NCBI RefSeq assembly: GCF_015672735.1
Contig: NZ_JADABY010000005.1
Span: 1-64,000, forward strand
Direction: 5' to 3'
DNA: 64,000 nt
Source: Citrobacter sp. Res13-Sevr-PEB04-36
Lineage (GTDB): Bacteria > Pseudomonadota > Gammaproteobacteria > Enterobacterales > Enterobacteriaceae
Shown here: positions 16,992-24,933 of the stretch, in pieces
Position numbering within the stretch: position 1 is the first letter of the stretch
Layout: each line of letters begins with the position of its first letter
Translations under genes and position numbers: made by a program
Notes under the pieces: generated by a model
What the model was told of the DNA's origin: nothing
The model's input: only the letters and a program-made list of their open reading frames with translations
Database searches by the model: none

Positions 16992-18317
16992 ATGGCACTT
17001 CCGAGACAAAAACTCACCTTCGAGCGCATTCGAAAATTTGCTTTAACTGAAGGTAAAAACCAAGCATTTCTTTGGGATGCGGATGTACCAACTCTGGCAT
17101 GCCGGGCAACTCGCGGAACAAAAGCTTTTGTGTTCCAAAGCGTATATGCGGGAAAAACCCTTCGCATGACCATTGGCAACATTAACGATTGGAGGATTGA
17201 TGATGCCAGGGCCGAAGCCAGGCGGCTGCAAACATTAATCGATACTGGGATAGATCCGCGTATAGCTAAAGCAGAAAAAATTGCTGAAGCGGAATCACAG
17301 CAGGCTGAATCTCGTAAAACGAAGGTAACCTTCTCAAGCGCTTGGGAAGATTATCTTCAAGAATTGAGAACCGGAATCAGCGCAAAAACTAAACGTCCTT
17401 ACTCTGCACGTTATATTGCCGATCACGTGAACTTGTCCAGCCGTGGAGGCGAAAGTAAAAAAAGAGGCCGGGGCCCAACCTCGTCTGGACCATTGGCTAG
17501 CTTACTCGACCTACCGTTATCGGAACTAACACCAGAGAACATTGCCGTATGGCTAAGTACAGAGAGACAAAATCGGCCTACCGTCACTGCTCATGCCTAC
17601 CGTCTGTTGCGTGCATTTATCAAATGGGCTAATTACCAGAAAAAATATCAGGGAATAATCCATGGCGATCTTGCACAAGATCATAACGTGAGAAAAATGG
17701 TTCCAGTATCAGCGAGTAAAGCGGGAGATTGCTTACAAAAAGAACAGTTAAAAAGCTGGTTCAGTGCCGTACGTAGCCTCAATAATCCCATTGCATCGGC
17801 CTATCTCCAGGTACTTTTGCTCACCGGTGCACGGCGTGAAGAAATTGCGTCACTTCGGTGGTCTGACGTAGATTTCAAATGGTCAAGCATGAGGATTAAA
17901 GACAAGATCGAAGGCGAACGTATCATCCCTCTCACTCCTTATGTTTCTGAGCTGTTAAGTGCACTAGTGCAATTCCCAAATTCTGACGTAAATAAGGAGT
18001 GTTGGGTTTTCAGAAGTAACAGCAAAAGTGGCAAAATTATTGAACCGCGTTCAGCACACAACAGAGCGTTAGCTCGAGCTGAGTTGCCACATATCAGCCT
18101 TCACGGCTTACGCCGTAGTTTTGGAACCCTGGCAGAATGGGTTGAAGTGCCAACAGGTATTGTTGCTCAAATTATGGGACACAAACCAAGTGCACTGGCG
18201 GAAAAACACTACCGCCGTCGTCCCTTAGATCTGTTGCGCAAATGGCATGAAAAAATTGAGACTTGGATCTTAGAACAAACCAAAACCAGTAAAAAAAAGA
18301 ATGTTGAGTTGCGTTGA
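16992..18317 (+). CDS. P4-type tyrosine integrase (inner island)
   Basis: A 441-residue integrase with a DUF4102-like N-terminus (RATRGTKAFVFQSVYAGK), a core-binding domain, and catalytic residues in LTGARREEIASLRW (Arg), HGLRRSFGTLAEW (His-x-x-Arg) and MGHKPSALAEKHYRRRP (His, Tyr). The ATG at 16992 follows GGAG by 7 bases; the frame is open 27 codons further but unsupported. It reads into the island from the internal attachment repeat. It is clearly different from the neighbouring integrase, so the two islands are of separate origin. Confidence 0.92.
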   Translation: MALPRQKLTFERIRKFALTEGKNQAFLWDADVPTLACRATRGTKAFVFQSVYAGKTLRMTIGNINDWRIDDARAEARRLQTLIDTGIDPRIAKAEKIAEAESQQAESRKTKVTFSSAWEDYLQELRTGISAKTKRPYSARYIADHVNLSSRGGESKKRGRGPTSSGPLASLLDLPLSELTPENIAVWLSTERQNRPTVTAHAYRLLRAFIKWANYQKKYQGIIHGDLAQDHNVRKMVPVSASKAGDCLQKEQLKSWFSAVRSLNNPIASAYLQVLLLTGARREEIASLRWSDVDFKWSSMRIKDKIEGERIIPLTPYVSELLSALVQFPNSDVNKECWVFRSNSKSGKIIEPRSAHNRALARAELPHISLHGLRRSFGTLAEWVEVPTGIVAQIMGHKPSALAEKHYRRRPLDLLRKWHEKIETWILEQTKTSKKKNVELR

Positions 18318-18424
18318 TATTCAATATTATCAATAAGTTAAACGGAGTGTGGATATATTGACAGGAATACAAACTTAGATGAAAATCGACTCATAAACCT
18401 CAACCATAAAGGAGATGTATCAGA

Positions 18425-18871
18425 ATGTTTGATTCAAAGACCAGTGCTTTAGACAATGACCAAGAGATTCTGGCGAACATGCTGGGATTAAATAATGCGG
18501 CTTTTGAAATCTATTACCATGCCCCATCAGCAGATGCAGGACCACTCGCTCAATGGTTTAAAAATCATTACAAGAAAGTTGCTCTTCATGCAATGAACCT
18601 TGCTATGAAACGGAAACACGTAAGAATTAAGTCACTTAGCATTGCATTTCAGAATGTAATTTTTCGGAGTGTGCCTCAAACAGGCTCGGCTGCAAGGTCA
18701 CGTCGCAGCACCACCAAATCAGTTAAAAATTCTTTGTCTTCTAGTTCTAGCGATGGAAGTGATCCCGAACCTGCTGAGGCTTTTGGTTCCATATTCCCTT
18801 CTTGTTTTTGTCATATAAATTTCCTCTTTAATTCATTTGCCAACAACTCTTTTACAGAGGTGGCAGCATGA
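18425..18871 (+). CDS. Unrecognised basic protein with a serine-rich stretch
   Basis: A 148-residue protein I do not recognise. The first 90 residues look folded (DNDQEILANMLGLNNAAFEIYYHAP, then a basic region KRKHVRIKSLS). A serine-rich linker follows around residues 95-115, and the tail is hydrophobic with two cysteines. GGAG lies 10 bases before the ATG and the stop overlaps the next gene by ATGA, which supports real translation. It lies between the integrase and the AlpA-like gene and may be an island-regulation protein. Confidence 0.55.
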   Translation: MFDSKTSALDNDQEILANMLGLNNAAFEIYYHAPSADAGPLAQWFKNHYKKVALHAMNLAMKRKHVRIKSLSIAFQNVIFRSVPQTGSAARSRRSTTKSVKNSLSSSSSDGSDPEPAEAFGSIFPSCFCHINFLFNSFANNSFTEVAA

Positions 18872-19107
18872 ATCAATCTAAAATGTTACACTCATTAGAT
18901 CTAGATAATATTTCCTTGGTATCTACTACTGAGTTAGCTGATTTTCTAAAGCGCAAACCTCAAACGATAAGAATGTGGTTGCATGAAGATCGCCTTCCCT
19001 TCGGTCTAGCCAGACCAATCAAAATTAACAATAGAAATTATTGGTTTGAAGATGATGTTAAAAATTATCTAAAAACGTTAAAAACAGCCAACGTTAAATG
19101 TTTGTGA
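18868..19107 (+). CDS. AlpA/excisionase-like helix-turn-helix protein
   Basis: A 79-residue MerR/AlpA-type DNA-binding protein: STTELADFLKRKPQTIRMWLHEDRLP is the helix-turn-helix (about residues 19-44) and YWFEDDVKNYLK is the closing helix. Such proteins in P4-like islands activate integrase or act as excision factors. It overlaps the previous gene by ATGA and lies near the integrase, as expected. Confidence 0.75.
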   Translation: MNQSKMLHSLDLDNISLVSTTELADFLKRKPQTIRMWLHEDRLPFGLARPIKINNRNYWFEDDVKNYLKTLKTANVKCL

Positions 19108-19258
19108 GATATTTATTCATCATTAAAAATGATTCTGGAAATATTTCTTAGTCCATCAACTTGGCTTTTCATTGGTAGGATGGCGGTCCACTTCTATAGA
19201 TAAGTGGACTGCTTCAAAAACAGTATAATTTTTCTAAAAAAGAGGAGCTATACAATGC

Positions 19259-20773
19259 ATGTCTAAGGAAAAAAAATCTAAGCAAAATAAAGAACTTTGT
19301 CTGGAGTTTCAGACGCTGCCCACTTTTGCACAGCGATTAATAAGTTACATACATTACAAAACAGGAGCTCCCATTGAGCTTATTTTAATAGTGTTACTTG
19401 GGGTAATGGCATTTTCCTGTCAGGATAAATTTGATGTTCAGCTTAAAAATGGGAGAACATTTACATCACTTTATCTCCTTTTATTAGCACGGTCAGGTAG
19501 CAGGAAGTCAACCGTATTCAAAGCACTGATGGAAACAATCCATCAAATGGAAAAGGGAATGAAGAATATCTTTCTGGAAAAGGAAAAAATTTATGAACTG
19601 AAAAAAGTATCTTGGGATACGGAATTAAAAGAACTTAAAAAGCAATTTAGCAAAGCTGTTCGCCAGAAGGTTGATGTAGCTGAAACACGCGAAGCACTGG
19701 AGGAATGTCAGAAAAGTGGACCGGTAGCACCGGTTAGAAAGTATCTTACTAAAAATGATTCAACAAGCGAGGGACTTAAAAAGACATTAGCTCTGGGATC
19801 TCCGTCCTTGATGCTCGGTTCTGATGAAGCCGGAGGGGTGTTTGACAGTAGCCTTTTTCGCGATATATCAGTTCTCAACTCTCTTTGGGGAGAAGGGAGA
19901 ATTTCAGACAGCAGAGCATCTCGTGACAGCTACGATGTTGATGATGTCCGGCTGACCATATTGCTGTTACTGCAACCTGCAATATTTAATGATTTTCTAA
20001 GCAAGCAAGGAAAAAAATTAAGAAACTCAGGGTTCTTAGCCCGTTTATTATTAATTGATCTGGAGCAAGTACCTGAACCATGCGATATCCCTGATGTATG
20101 TTCATGGTCTGATGAACCAGGGCTTGATGGTTTTTTCTCTATTCTTGTTAAGCACTTGCAAGACGGCATACAGCGTAGAGAAAACAATGAAGAACGTATC
20201 TGTATTACTTTATCTGAAGAGGCGAAAGCATTATGGGAAACACAAAATAAGCGAATCAGGGAACTTATGCAATCAGGAGGTGAGTTGCATCACTATGATG
20301 ATTTTGGTTCCAGAATAATGGAACAAGCTACGCGAATCGCAGCAGTAATGCAAATGTTTATTACACCCGACTCACCAATAATTACTAGGGATACTTTTCT
20401 GTCAGCAGCTAAAATAAGTGAATGGTGTATTACCCACTTAATTTTAAAAGTAGATTCTACCAGAAAACCTAGCGAGAAAGAAAAGTTGCTATTTTGGCTT
20501 GAGGAACATGTTATCAGTAATAAATCTTACGATTTTAGGAGGCACACTATTCGTAGAGATGGTCCATACTCTCTTAGAAACATAGAGCGTCTGATACCCG
20601 TATTAAAGGAACTTGAGAAAGATGGCATAGTGCAGTTATTTAAAATGGACGGCGTTGACTATGTAAAATATATTGGTTCAGACGTGCATCCTTTTGATAT
20701 GGCTAAAGCATCAAACATACCTTTAATTTCATCTGGATCTGTTGCTTTTAATAAACTACCAAAGAACGAATAA
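19259..20773 (+). CDS. DUF3987 (YfjI-like) island protein
   Basis: A 504-residue protein with the DUF3987 layout: a P-loop-like ARSGSRKST near residue 78, a coiled region (about 100-160), GSDEAGGVF near residue 190, and LSEEAKALWETQNKRI typical of the family's C-terminal part, then a winged-helix-like tail. Members occur in P4-like and CP4 islands next to replication genes and are thought to act as primase-associated helicase or ATPase proteins. GAGGAG precedes the ATG. The P-loop has Arg where Gly is usual, so ATPase activity is uncertain. Confidence 0.75.
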   Translation: MSKEKKSKQNKELCLEFQTLPTFAQRLISYIHYKTGAPIELILIVLLGVMAFSCQDKFDVQLKNGRTFTSLYLLLLARSGSRKSTVFKALMETIHQMEKGMKNIFLEKEKIYELKKVSWDTELKELKKQFSKAVRQKVDVAETREALEECQKSGPVAPVRKYLTKNDSTSEGLKKTLALGSPSLMLGSDEAGGVFDSSLFRDISVLNSLWGEGRISDSRASRDSYDVDDVRLTILLLLQPAIFNDFLSKQGKKLRNSGFLARLLLIDLEQVPEPCDIPDVCSWSDEPGLDGFFSILVKHLQDGIQRRENNEERICITLSEEAKALWETQNKRIRELMQSGGELHHYDDFGSRIMEQATRIAAVMQMFITPDSPIITRDTFLSAAKISEWCITHLILKVDSTRKPSEKEKLLFWLEEHVISNKSYDFRRHTIRRDGPYSLRNIERLIPVLKELEKDGIVQLFKMDGVDYVKYIGSDVHPFDMAKASNIPLISSGSVAFNKLPKNE

Positions 20774-20969
20774 CTTCAGAGTAGCTAAGTCTTTCTGGAT
20801 AATATTTTTTTGTTCTAAAGCTCAATAATCCCGCGGCCTCAACTTAAATGACTAGGGAGGGCAACTCATGATTTTAAGGTGGTATATGTAATATACCTTA
20901 ATTAAGGTTCTATACCTAATCAGTGCTTATCAGTAGTAACTTCCCTATAGGAGTTATATCCAACATCAC

Positions 20970-20993
20970 ATGGGTAGCGTGAGGGCTACCCAT
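20970..20993. repeat. Inverted repeat upstream of the Gp2-like gene
   Basis: ATGGGTAGC and GCTACCCAT form a 9-bp perfect stem with a 6-base loop. No T tract follows, so it is more likely an operator or RNA structure than a terminator. The 257-base gap 20774-21030 holds no other recognisable gene. Confidence 0.45.
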
Positions 20994-21030
20994 TACCTAA
21001 TGATTAATATTTACATACTTAAGGATTATT

Positions 21031-21729
21031 ATGAAATCACAATATTCTCTTACCAACGAAGAAATCGAGGACTTGGTACGTACAGCAGCCAAAAAGTATA
21101 AATCCCCTATTGACCTCAATATTCTCAATTCACTGCTTGAAATGGTCTACGACACACTGGAGCAGCATAACCGGATACTGGCTATTCGTACTGATACGAG
21201 GTTCGCTCTGTCTCATGTACCGGGAGAGCCTGATCTACCAATATGCTTCCAGCGCGAAGATGCGCAGGCAATCACTCGCTTCTTCGAGTCACTGAAAAGT
21301 CAGCTACGGGTAGATCATAACCGGTCCAAGAGACCGGGTGACCCGACATTTCCATCTTATGGGTGGTGTAGAGAACGTGACACAAGTGAGCATCCCCATT
21401 ACCACCTGATGCTGTTATTTAATGCGGATGTGTATGGGTACTTGGGCAATTACCAGGAACTAAATGCTAAAAACATGGCTACCCGTATACAGAAAGCCTG
21501 GTGCAGTGCTCTAGGACTTGCTCACGAAGATTACTCAACATTAACTGAATTCCCGCCAAATGCTGTTTACAGGTTTAGCAGGATAGATGCCTTGGGCCGT
21601 AGTACGCTCTACTGGGATTTCCTGATTCGACTGGCGTACTTAGCCAAAACCAGAACTAAGGATGTCCACAGCGGTTACCGCAACTTTGGCACAAGCCAGT
21701 GTCAACACTTAGGCAGATTAACCTATTAA
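21031..21729 (+). CDS. YagK/YfjJ (inovirus Gp2-like) replication protein
   Basis: A 232-residue protein of the YagK/YfjJ C-terminal family, common in CP4 islands and satellite elements. It contains the HUH-type motif EHPHYHLMLLFN near residue 130 and a conserved downstream region (LTEFPPNAVYRFSR, YLAKTRTKD). HUH endonucleases nick DNA at a replication origin through a tyrosine. The family's role in rolling-circle-like replication is inferred from this fold. A symmetric repeat cluster about 100 bases downstream may be its target. Confidence 0.7.
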   Translation: MKSQYSLTNEEIEDLVRTAAKKYKSPIDLNILNSLLEMVYDTLEQHNRILAIRTDTRFALSHVPGEPDLPICFQREDAQAITRFFESLKSQLRVDHNRSKRPGDPTFPSYGWCRERDTSEHPHYHLMLLFNADVYGYLGNYQELNAKNMATRIQKAWCSALGLAHEDYSTLTEFPPNAVYRFSRIDALGRSTLYWDFLIRLAYLAKTRTKDVHSGYRNFGTSQCQHLGRLTY

Positions 21730-22157
21730 TAGCACTCTGGGTGAGGTATTTATCCCCACCTAGTCAATTAACATAATTGATACATTTCTCGGTAAAAAAT
21801 TCGATAATGTATCTTGATACCCTGCTACAACATGCTACATGTAGCAGCCGTAGCAGTTTCCAGAAGCAGTAAATGCCATTACTACATTTGCCTGTTATTC
21901 AACAAAGATGTCTACACCATCTCGGTGATTACAATCATGAAGACAACATAGGATATATGATTATCGGGGCATGGTACAGCCCCCAAGGCTGAAACTCGAA
22001 GAGCATTAAGGTCAGGTGCATTTTCCAGATGGTTGCCACTGCTGGACACCAACCCCCCTGACTTCAACAAGCATTTTAGGGGCCGCTTGAACGTCGGAAT
22101 TATCTGTGCACAGCCAAAACCAAATATTTTTGAGAAAGTGTGAGTTTATCTAAGCAC
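21730..22157. other. 428-bp non-coding gap after the Gp2-like gene
   Basis: No open frame with a ribosome site is seen. It holds the dyad repeat cluster described separately and separates rightward replication genes from the leftward qat operon end. Confidence 0.6.
21822..21856. repeat. Dyad cluster of TGCTAC repeats
   Basis: Two forward copies (CTGCTACA, ATGCTACA) are followed by two inverted copies (TGTAGCAG, CGTAGCAG). The inner pair forms the 14-bp palindrome TGCTACATGTAGCA at 21833-21846. Copies are about 10 bases apart, one helical turn. It looks like a multimer-binding operator or an origin for the nearby HUH-type protein. Confidence 0.5.
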
Positions 22158-22883
22158 TTAATAACTACACAGTCTTCTTAAATTATCAGAAAGCTGAGCT
22201 TTAACATCCTTCAGGCTCACCCCCCATAATGCGGCTAACTGAGTCTCGGCTATCTCACTATCCCATGGCATTAGTGGAACATTACGAAACTTACCAAATG
22301 GCCCATCGGTTTCTGTAAGAATACGTGATTTAGGAATTTTCAAAGCTAACGCCTTCCCCTTAATTGTTTCGAGCATAGCGGGTCCTACGGAGAACCAACA
22401 CCCTAAATCAATTGCTCTTTCTAGCTGCTTTGGTGTCCCAGTAAACCAATGTAATATCGCTATACCATCAATATTTTCAATCTCATCAATAGTATCTGAT
22501 GCACATCCCCGACTGTGAATAGTCATAATCTTACCTCCAGCACGATGCACACTATTAAGTATGTGTCGAAATACCTTCAGCTGGATGTCCCAATGTTCTT
22601 TAAACCCCTTACCTCCATCAAGCCCTATTTCGCCAACATACCTTGTCTCCGAAAGTAGTGAATCGAACAGCTCTAACTCATGCGATCTTTGATGTGCAAT
22701 TTGGGGATGGAGTCCAAGAGCGGTTCGGATTCGTTGGCTTTCTTTAGCCAGTAAAGAGGTCCCATGCCATGCTCTAGGTGTCGTTGTTACCGATAGTATA
22801 TAAGTCCCTCGACGCCTGCACTCCTCAGCCACTTTTTCTGGCTGAGGATATAAGTCAAGATGACAGTGCATGTCGATGCTCAA
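22158..22883 (-). CDS. qatD: Qat defence protein QatD (TatD-like nuclease)
   Basis: A 241-residue TatD-family metal-dependent DNase with the metal ligands HCHLD (residues 6-8), GEIGLDG, IHSRG, HWFTG and ETDGPF in family order. It is the last gene of the qatABCD anti-phage operon and overlaps qatC by ATGA. In Qat systems the TatD-like component is needed for defence. It presumably cleaves nucleic acid, though its exact target is not known to me. Housekeeping TatD is less likely given the operon. Confidence 0.92.
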   Translation of the reverse strand: MSIDMHCHLDLYPQPEKVAEECRRRGTYILSVTTTPRAWHGTSLLAKESQRIRTALGLHPQIAHQRSHELELFDSLLSETRYVGEIGLDGGKGFKEHWDIQLKVFRHILNSVHRAGGKIMTIHSRGCASDTIDEIENIDGIAILHWFTGTPKQLERAIDLGCWFSVGPAMLETIKGKALALKIPKSRILTETDGPFGKFRNVPLMPWDSEIAETQLAALWGVSLKDVKAQLSDNLRRLCSY

Positions 22884-24184
22884 ACAATGCCCTCACTCAT
22901 TAAGTAATTTTCAACCTCATTTAAGCCATCCAAAAACACCTGCTTGAAATCATTGAATGCTGCCACAGGTAAAGGACCGCTCTTGGCGATCCATGTTCCT
23001 ATTCTAGAAGTCGATCTCTGTGCGATTGCAATCCTAAGAGCGATAAGATCATCTCTGCGATCAATTTCATTCATTACTTTAGCCAAGGACTGGAAAGTGT
23101 AATCTGCATCTCTACTAATCCCTCCAGCATGAAGTGAGGCCCGTCGAATGATGCACGGTACGCATACCCCGCACTGCTGATCCGTTCGTTTCCAATGACT
23201 GCAAGATACCGTACTTTCTACGACGTCAGATAAGAGTTGCTTGTTCAAGCATTGAGAAACCATTTGCCCCTTTGTTTTGAACTGATATGGATTAATTATT
23301 TGGCAAGGTATTCCGACCGCATCAAAGAGTTTTTGTATGCTGGAAATAAAATATGGATGTGTTGTTCGTGTACTCAACGTACCGATCCGGCGTGGGGTTA
23401 GTGGTGCATTTAACGAGATAAACCCATTTTCGGGCACAAAAAGATCGACCTTTTTTTGTTGAGATACTTCTTGAACAGCACAAGCGCCCACCGCCGCAAA
23501 AGCAAGAAAATTGAGGCTCCGCGTTCGCATCGTAATGTCAGTCACCCCTTGATATAGATGCGGATCAGCATTAATTTCAAACCGTGAGTATCGACCATTC
23601 AATCTTTCAGCAATTTGATCTTGTCGCGACTTATCTCCTTTATAAGCATGACTAACCAAAAGCGGAGCACGCCCCAGTGTCAGAAGATCTATTGCGCCAA
23701 TAGCCGAATCCAATCCTCCCGAAAATAAGCTGACGCAATCAAGTTCTTTGAGCTTAATCAGGTGAAATCTTGAATGATGACTATATGGTTCAGGCGGTGC
23801 ATAACCACCATTACAAAACTCGAAATCCCAGATGTCTCCACTAAGGAAATGCAAAGCGCTTTCAAGCTCCTTCTTTAGAGCAATCCATCGAGATGGCTCA
23901 TGAAGGGGAAGACGTAGCGAGAGTTGACGAGTCCAACCATCCTCAGAGCTTTCACGCTGAACGAAAGTATCGGCGGCTGTAACCGCTAGTGCAATGCTCA
24001 AAAAATCCATGACCTGTGCTGGAATTTTGACTCCCAAGCGCTTAATTCGATCAATCGCAGGATTCCCAATAATAGATATATCCCCCCGCCCCTGCCCGCT
24101 TAATCCATAAAGTTGTACGGGCAACAAGTTCTCACTTGCTCGCGGTAATAGGCGATGTTCATGATGGAAAACTAATTGTGTCAT
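22880..24184 (-). CDS. qatC: Qat defence protein QatC (QueC-like)
   Basis: A 434-residue protein related to QueC, the 7-cyano-7-deazaguanine synthase. It has the ATP pyrophosphatase loop SLFSGGLDSAIG near residue 160 and a zinc-site region QCGVCVPCIIRR near 355. I start it at 24184 because that ATG overlaps the qatB stop by ATGA; the longer frame is unsupported. It is longer than housekeeping QueC (about 230 residues) and sits in a qatABCD operon, so a defence role in nucleobase chemistry is likely. Confidence 0.93.
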   Translation of the reverse strand: MTQLVFHHEHRLLPRASENLLPVQLYGLSGQGRGDISIIGNPAIDRIKRLGVKIPAQVMDFLSIALAVTAADTFVQRESSEDGWTRQLSLRLPLHEPSRWIALKKELESALHFLSGDIWDFEFCNGGYAPPEPYSHHSRFHLIKLKELDCVSLFSGGLDSAIGAIDLLTLGRAPLLVSHAYKGDKSRQDQIAERLNGRYSRFEINADPHLYQGVTDITMRTRSLNFLAFAAVGACAVQEVSQQKKVDLFVPENGFISLNAPLTPRRIGTLSTRTTHPYFISSIQKLFDAVGIPCQIINPYQFKTKGQMVSQCLNKQLLSDVVESTVSCSHWKRTDQQCGVCVPCIIRRASLHAGGISRDADYTFQSLAKVMNEIDRRDDLIALRIAIAQRSTSRIGTWIAKSGPLPVAAFNDFKQVFLDGLNEVENYLMSEGIV

Positions 24185-24933
24185 TGGTAGGCCTCCCATT
24201 CTTGCCAAGCCTCAATGATTACCTGACGCTCAATTTTAACCATTTGATTTTTCGAAAAAGTTCTGATGTTGCCGACAAGTTTTGGAGCCATATGCTTATC
24301 AACAACAACTTTGATCAACTCTCGAAGTTCAGTTTCTGCATGGATGGCTTTTGAAGGAGTATCCGCTTTATTCCATGCCTTGTTAGAATCCATAACCATT
24401 TGCAAAAAAATGCTTTCAGCAAGATAACAAATCATTGTGTCAACAATCACACCATCTGTTATTTGTTGGGGATCGAAAATTGCTACACCATCGAGAGCTT
24501 CCACTAAGGCATGGTTCATGGCTGCACAAATCTTCTCTGAATCACCATCCTGCGATGTTAAAGCTTGAGCAATAGCTGATATTGCCATTTCGCATGGAAG
24601 GCCAGCTAAACTGCCCAAATCAATGCCTGGTTCTCCCGGAGCCGGAGGTACCCCCGCCAAAGCTCCAAACAATCCCCCCCCTGCCTGTGTGACACTCCCT
24701 AATCGTCGGGCTGCACTACTGCTACCTCCAGAGGCCTTTCGCGCGTAATGCCCTATGGCTTTTCTGAAGTCTGCTCTATTACCGTTTGAAACCGCATTCC
24801 CCAAAGATTCCCGGAACGGCGCGAACCTTCTTTCTTGTGGCGGGGGTAAGGGTTGCTGTGGCTGATCATCAGCCCAAGGTGGAACCAGTGGCGAACCACC
24901 ACCTGGCCCTGTACTTGATTGTGAAGTTCCCAT
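24181..24933 (-). CDS. qatB: Qat defence protein QatB
   Basis: A 250-residue protein identified by its position between qatA and qatC and by its N-terminus, MGTSQSSTGPGGGSPLVPPW, characteristic of QatB. The first 45 residues are Gly/Pro/Gln-rich and probably flexible; the rest is a folded, mostly helical domain. Its start overlaps the qatA stop by one base. The function is unknown. The second residue is Gly, so Met removal would expose an N-terminal glycine, which matters because QueC-like partners in a related system modify such an end. Confidence 0.88.
   Translation of the reverse strand: MGTSQSSTGPGGGSPLVPPWADDQPQQPLPPPQERRFAPFRESLGNAVSNGNRADFRKAIGHYARKASGGSSSAARRLGSVTQAGGGLFGALAGVPPAPGEPGIDLGSLAGLPCEMAISAIAQALTSQDGDSEKICAAMNHALVEALDGVAIFDPQQITDGVIVDTMICYLAESIFLQMVMDSNKAWNKADTPSKAIHAETELRELIKVVVDKHMAPKLVGNIRTFSKNQMVKIERQVIIEAWQEWEAYQ

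Noticed and set aside
22158..24184. QueC and TatD as a queuosine or housekeeping pair
   Set aside because: The gene order with a KAP ATPase and a QatB-type N-terminus, and the large size of the QueC-like protein, fit Qat defence instead.
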